Shown here: positions 63,316-64,000 of the stretch, in pieces
How positions within the stretch are numbered: the first letter of the stretch is position 1
Layout of the letters: every line of letters begins with the position of its first letter
Source: Bolinopsis microptera
Lineage: Eukaryota > Ctenophora > Tentaculata > Lobata > Bolinopsidae
Length of the DNA: 64,000 nucleotides
Direction of reading: 5' to 3'
Assembly: GCF_026151205.1 (NCBI RefSeq)
Contig: NC_087080.1
Coordinates: 2,337,096 to 2,401,095, forward strand
Notes under the pieces: generated by a model
The model's database searches: none
Seen by the model: the letters and a program-made list of their open reading frames with translations, nothing else
What the model was told of the DNA's origin: nothing
Made by a program: the position numbers and the translations under genes

Positions 63316-64000
63316 AATACTTTGTTCGTTGCAAACTGGTCTGTGTTTTAATGTATTCCTATACTTTGTTCGTTGCAAACTGGTCTGTGTTTTAAAGTAT
63401 TCCTATACTTAGTTCGTTGCAAACTGTTCTGTGTTTTAATGTATTCCTATACTTAGTTCGTTGCAAACTGGTCTGTGTTTTAAAGTATTCCTATACTTAG
63501 TTCGTTGCAAACTGGTCTGTGTTTTAAAGTATTCCTATACTAAGTTCGTTGCAAACTGGTCTATGTTTTAATGTATTCCTATACTTAGTTCGTTGCAAAC
63601 TGGTCTGTGTTTTAAAGTATTCCTATACTCAGTTCGTTGCAAACTGGTCTGTGTTTTAAAGTATTCCTATACTTAGTTCGTTGCAAACTGGTCTGTGTTT
63701 TAAAGTATTCCTATACTTAGTTCGTTGCAAACTGGTCTGTGTTTTAAAGTATTCCTATACTCAGTTCGTTGCAAACTGGTCTGTGTTTTAAAGTATTCCT
63801 ATACTAAGTTCGTTGCAAACTGGTCTGTGTTTTAAAGTATTCCTATACTAAGTTCGTTGCAAACTGGTCTGTGTTTTAAAGTATTCCTATACTAAGTTCG
63901 TTGCAAACTGGTCTGTGTTTTAAAGTATTCCTATACTTAGTTCGTTGCAAACTGGTCTGTGTTTTAATGTATTCCTATACTAAGTTCGTTGCAAACTGGT
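63316..64000. repeat. 44-bp minisatellite running off the window
   Basis: At least 15 copies of a 44-bp unit including GTTCGTTGCAAACTGGTCTG and GTATTCCTATACTTAG, in the intron after 63178. Confidence 0.95.

Overview
The window looks like nuclear DNA of an invertebrate animal, perhaps an early-branching one such as a cnidarian, but the phylum cannot be proved from this sequence. It is AT-rich. Genes are split by GT/AG introns of 70 bp to 17 kb, and the introns are full of minisatellites, inverted-repeat transposons, LINE remnants and a tRNA-derived SINE. No bacterial-type features are seen.

The backbone is one plus-strand filamin gene that enters from the left and leaves to the right. Twenty-four exons between 638 and 63178 splice in matching phase. 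They encode the end of the first calponin-homology (CH) domain, a complete second CH domain and about eight filamin-type immunoglobulin repeats, about 918 codons in all. The actin-binding start and the C-terminal dimerisation repeats lie outside the window. Between Ig repeats 6 and 7 sit two further in-phase exons (27412-28037 and about 28211-31431). They encode about 1,280 residues of disordered Ser/Glu/Pro-rich protein and end in a stop followed by a poly(A) signal. Skipping them restores the Ig6-Ig7 frame, so the locus probably makes a short, tailed filamin and a long one.

The filamin introns house other genes. Intron 1 (1010-16025) holds two duplicated antisense copies of a tiny three-exon gene for a secreted, (Glu-Ala)-rich protein with a GPI-anchor-like C-terminus. 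The 31.4-38.1 kb intron holds two antisense rhodopsin-like GPCR genes, one with a frame break. The 38.1-42.1 kb intron holds an acidic multi-pass membrane protein ORF (40130-41104) whose splice acceptor is in frame with the preceding filamin exon. The 45.5-62.7 kb intron holds a very large ORF pair (57393-62046): an N-terminal hydrophobic anchor, a coiled coil, a long disordered region and a helical C-terminal part. Its 3' donor is phase-compatible both with a short private terminal exon and with the next filamin exon.

Region by region: 1-637 LINE tail and intron; 638-1009 CH1/CH2 exons; 1.0-16.0 kb repeat-rich intron with the two small antisense genes; 16.0-27.1 kb CH2 and Ig1-6 exons; 27.4-31.4 kb disordered exons; 31.9-34.8 kb GPCRs; 35-38 kb simple repeats and a hAT MITE; 38.1 kb start of Ig7; 40.1-41.1 kb membrane protein; 42.1 kb Ig7 exon, followed by a 1.66-kb inverted-repeat element and a 1.3-kb AT minisatellite; 45.5 kb Ig7 exon; 46-57 kb repeats, including a 2-kb 19-bp satellite; 57.4-62.3 kb large nested gene; 62.7-63.2 kb Ig7/Ig8 exons; 63.3-64.0 kb a 44-bp minisatellite running off the end.

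The most notable feature is the modular architecture. Several very large protein-coding blocks lie inside filamin introns with splice phases that would let them be joined to, or skipped from, the filamin reading frame.
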